Shown piece after piece: positions 6,023 to 6,055 of a stretch of 6,055 bases of DNA. The stretch spans positions 1 to 6,055 of the forward strand of contig JAAELZ010000759.1 of NCBI GenBank assembly GCA_024226105.1, given 5' to 3'. Source of the stretch: Pseudomonadota bacterium (GTDB taxonomy: Bacteria > Pseudomonadota > Gammaproteobacteria > Arenicellales > Poriferihabitantaceae). The stretch's first letter is position 1; each line of letters begins with the position of its first letter. The translations under genes were made by a program, and so were the position numbers. A model generated the notes under the pieces. That model searched no databases, was not told where the DNA came from, and worked only from the letters and a program-made list of their open reading frames with translations.

Positions 6023-6055
6023 CATGAGTTGATCAGTGCTCTCCCGGGGAAGCAC
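6023..6055. repeat. structured tandem repeat, unit 3 (partial, cut by window end)
   Basis: The first 33 bases of a third copy, identical to the starts of units 1 and 2 and covering most of hairpin A. The window ends inside it, so the number of units and the gene beyond the array are unknown. Confidence 0.88.

Noticed and set aside
5666..6055. CRISPR array
   Set aside because: Units are 163-194 bp with nearly the whole unit conserved. There are no short direct repeats with unique spacers of constant size, and no cas genes.
5666..6055. Integron attC array or gene-cassette remnants
   Set aside because: The imperfect palindromes recall attC sites, but I found no GTTRRRY/RYYYAAC core pair in the right arrangement and no cassette genes between the structures.

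Overview
The window holds a compact cell-wall elongation and maturation cluster, all on the minus strand. In transcription order it reads mrdA (PBP2), rodA (SEDS glycosyltransferase), a MltB/SltB1-type lytic transglycosylase, a very short SPOR-domain lipoprotein in the place of rlpA, and dacA (PBP5-type DD-carboxypeptidase). This order (pbpA-rodA-sltB1-rlpA-dacC in Pseudomonas) is typical of Pseudomonas-like gammaproteobacteria. The Gram-negative lipobox and signal peptides and the roughly 50% GC agree with that. A marine or soil member of the Cellvibrio/Saccharophagus relatives would fit, but that family-level placement is a guess.

Layout: 1-36 is a short tail downstream of dacA with nothing recognisable. 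37-1212 is dacA. 1262-1618 is the SPOR lipoprotein. 1621-2589 is the lytic transglycosylase. 2640-3734 is rodA. 3741-5642 is mrdA. Spacing is tight at mrdA/rodA (6 nt) and transglycosylase/SPOR (2 nt), and about 50 nt at the other two junctions, so a single operon is likely, perhaps with an internal promoter before dacA. PBP2 and RodA together polymerise and cross-link lateral-wall peptidoglycan. The transglycosylase cleaves glycan strands, the SPOR protein probably binds denuded glycan at the septum, and the DacA enzyme trims pentapeptides.

5666-6055 carries no gene. It holds a tandem array of a structured repeat: a 194-bp unit, a 163-bp unit and the start of a third cut off by the window edge. 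Each unit contains a nearly loopless 40-nt palindrome (hairpin A) and a compound long hairpin (hairpin B, 107 or 138 nt). The units are almost identical except for one middle segment. The G.U-type pairs in both hairpins work only in the plus-strand sense, so the element may act as a plus-sense RNA or as single-stranded DNA of that strand. The array ends 23 nt before the mrdA start codon and so forms the leader or promoter region of the whole operon. It is the part of the window most worth following up. The SPOR-only RlpA-like protein is the second. The rest is ordinary core biology.
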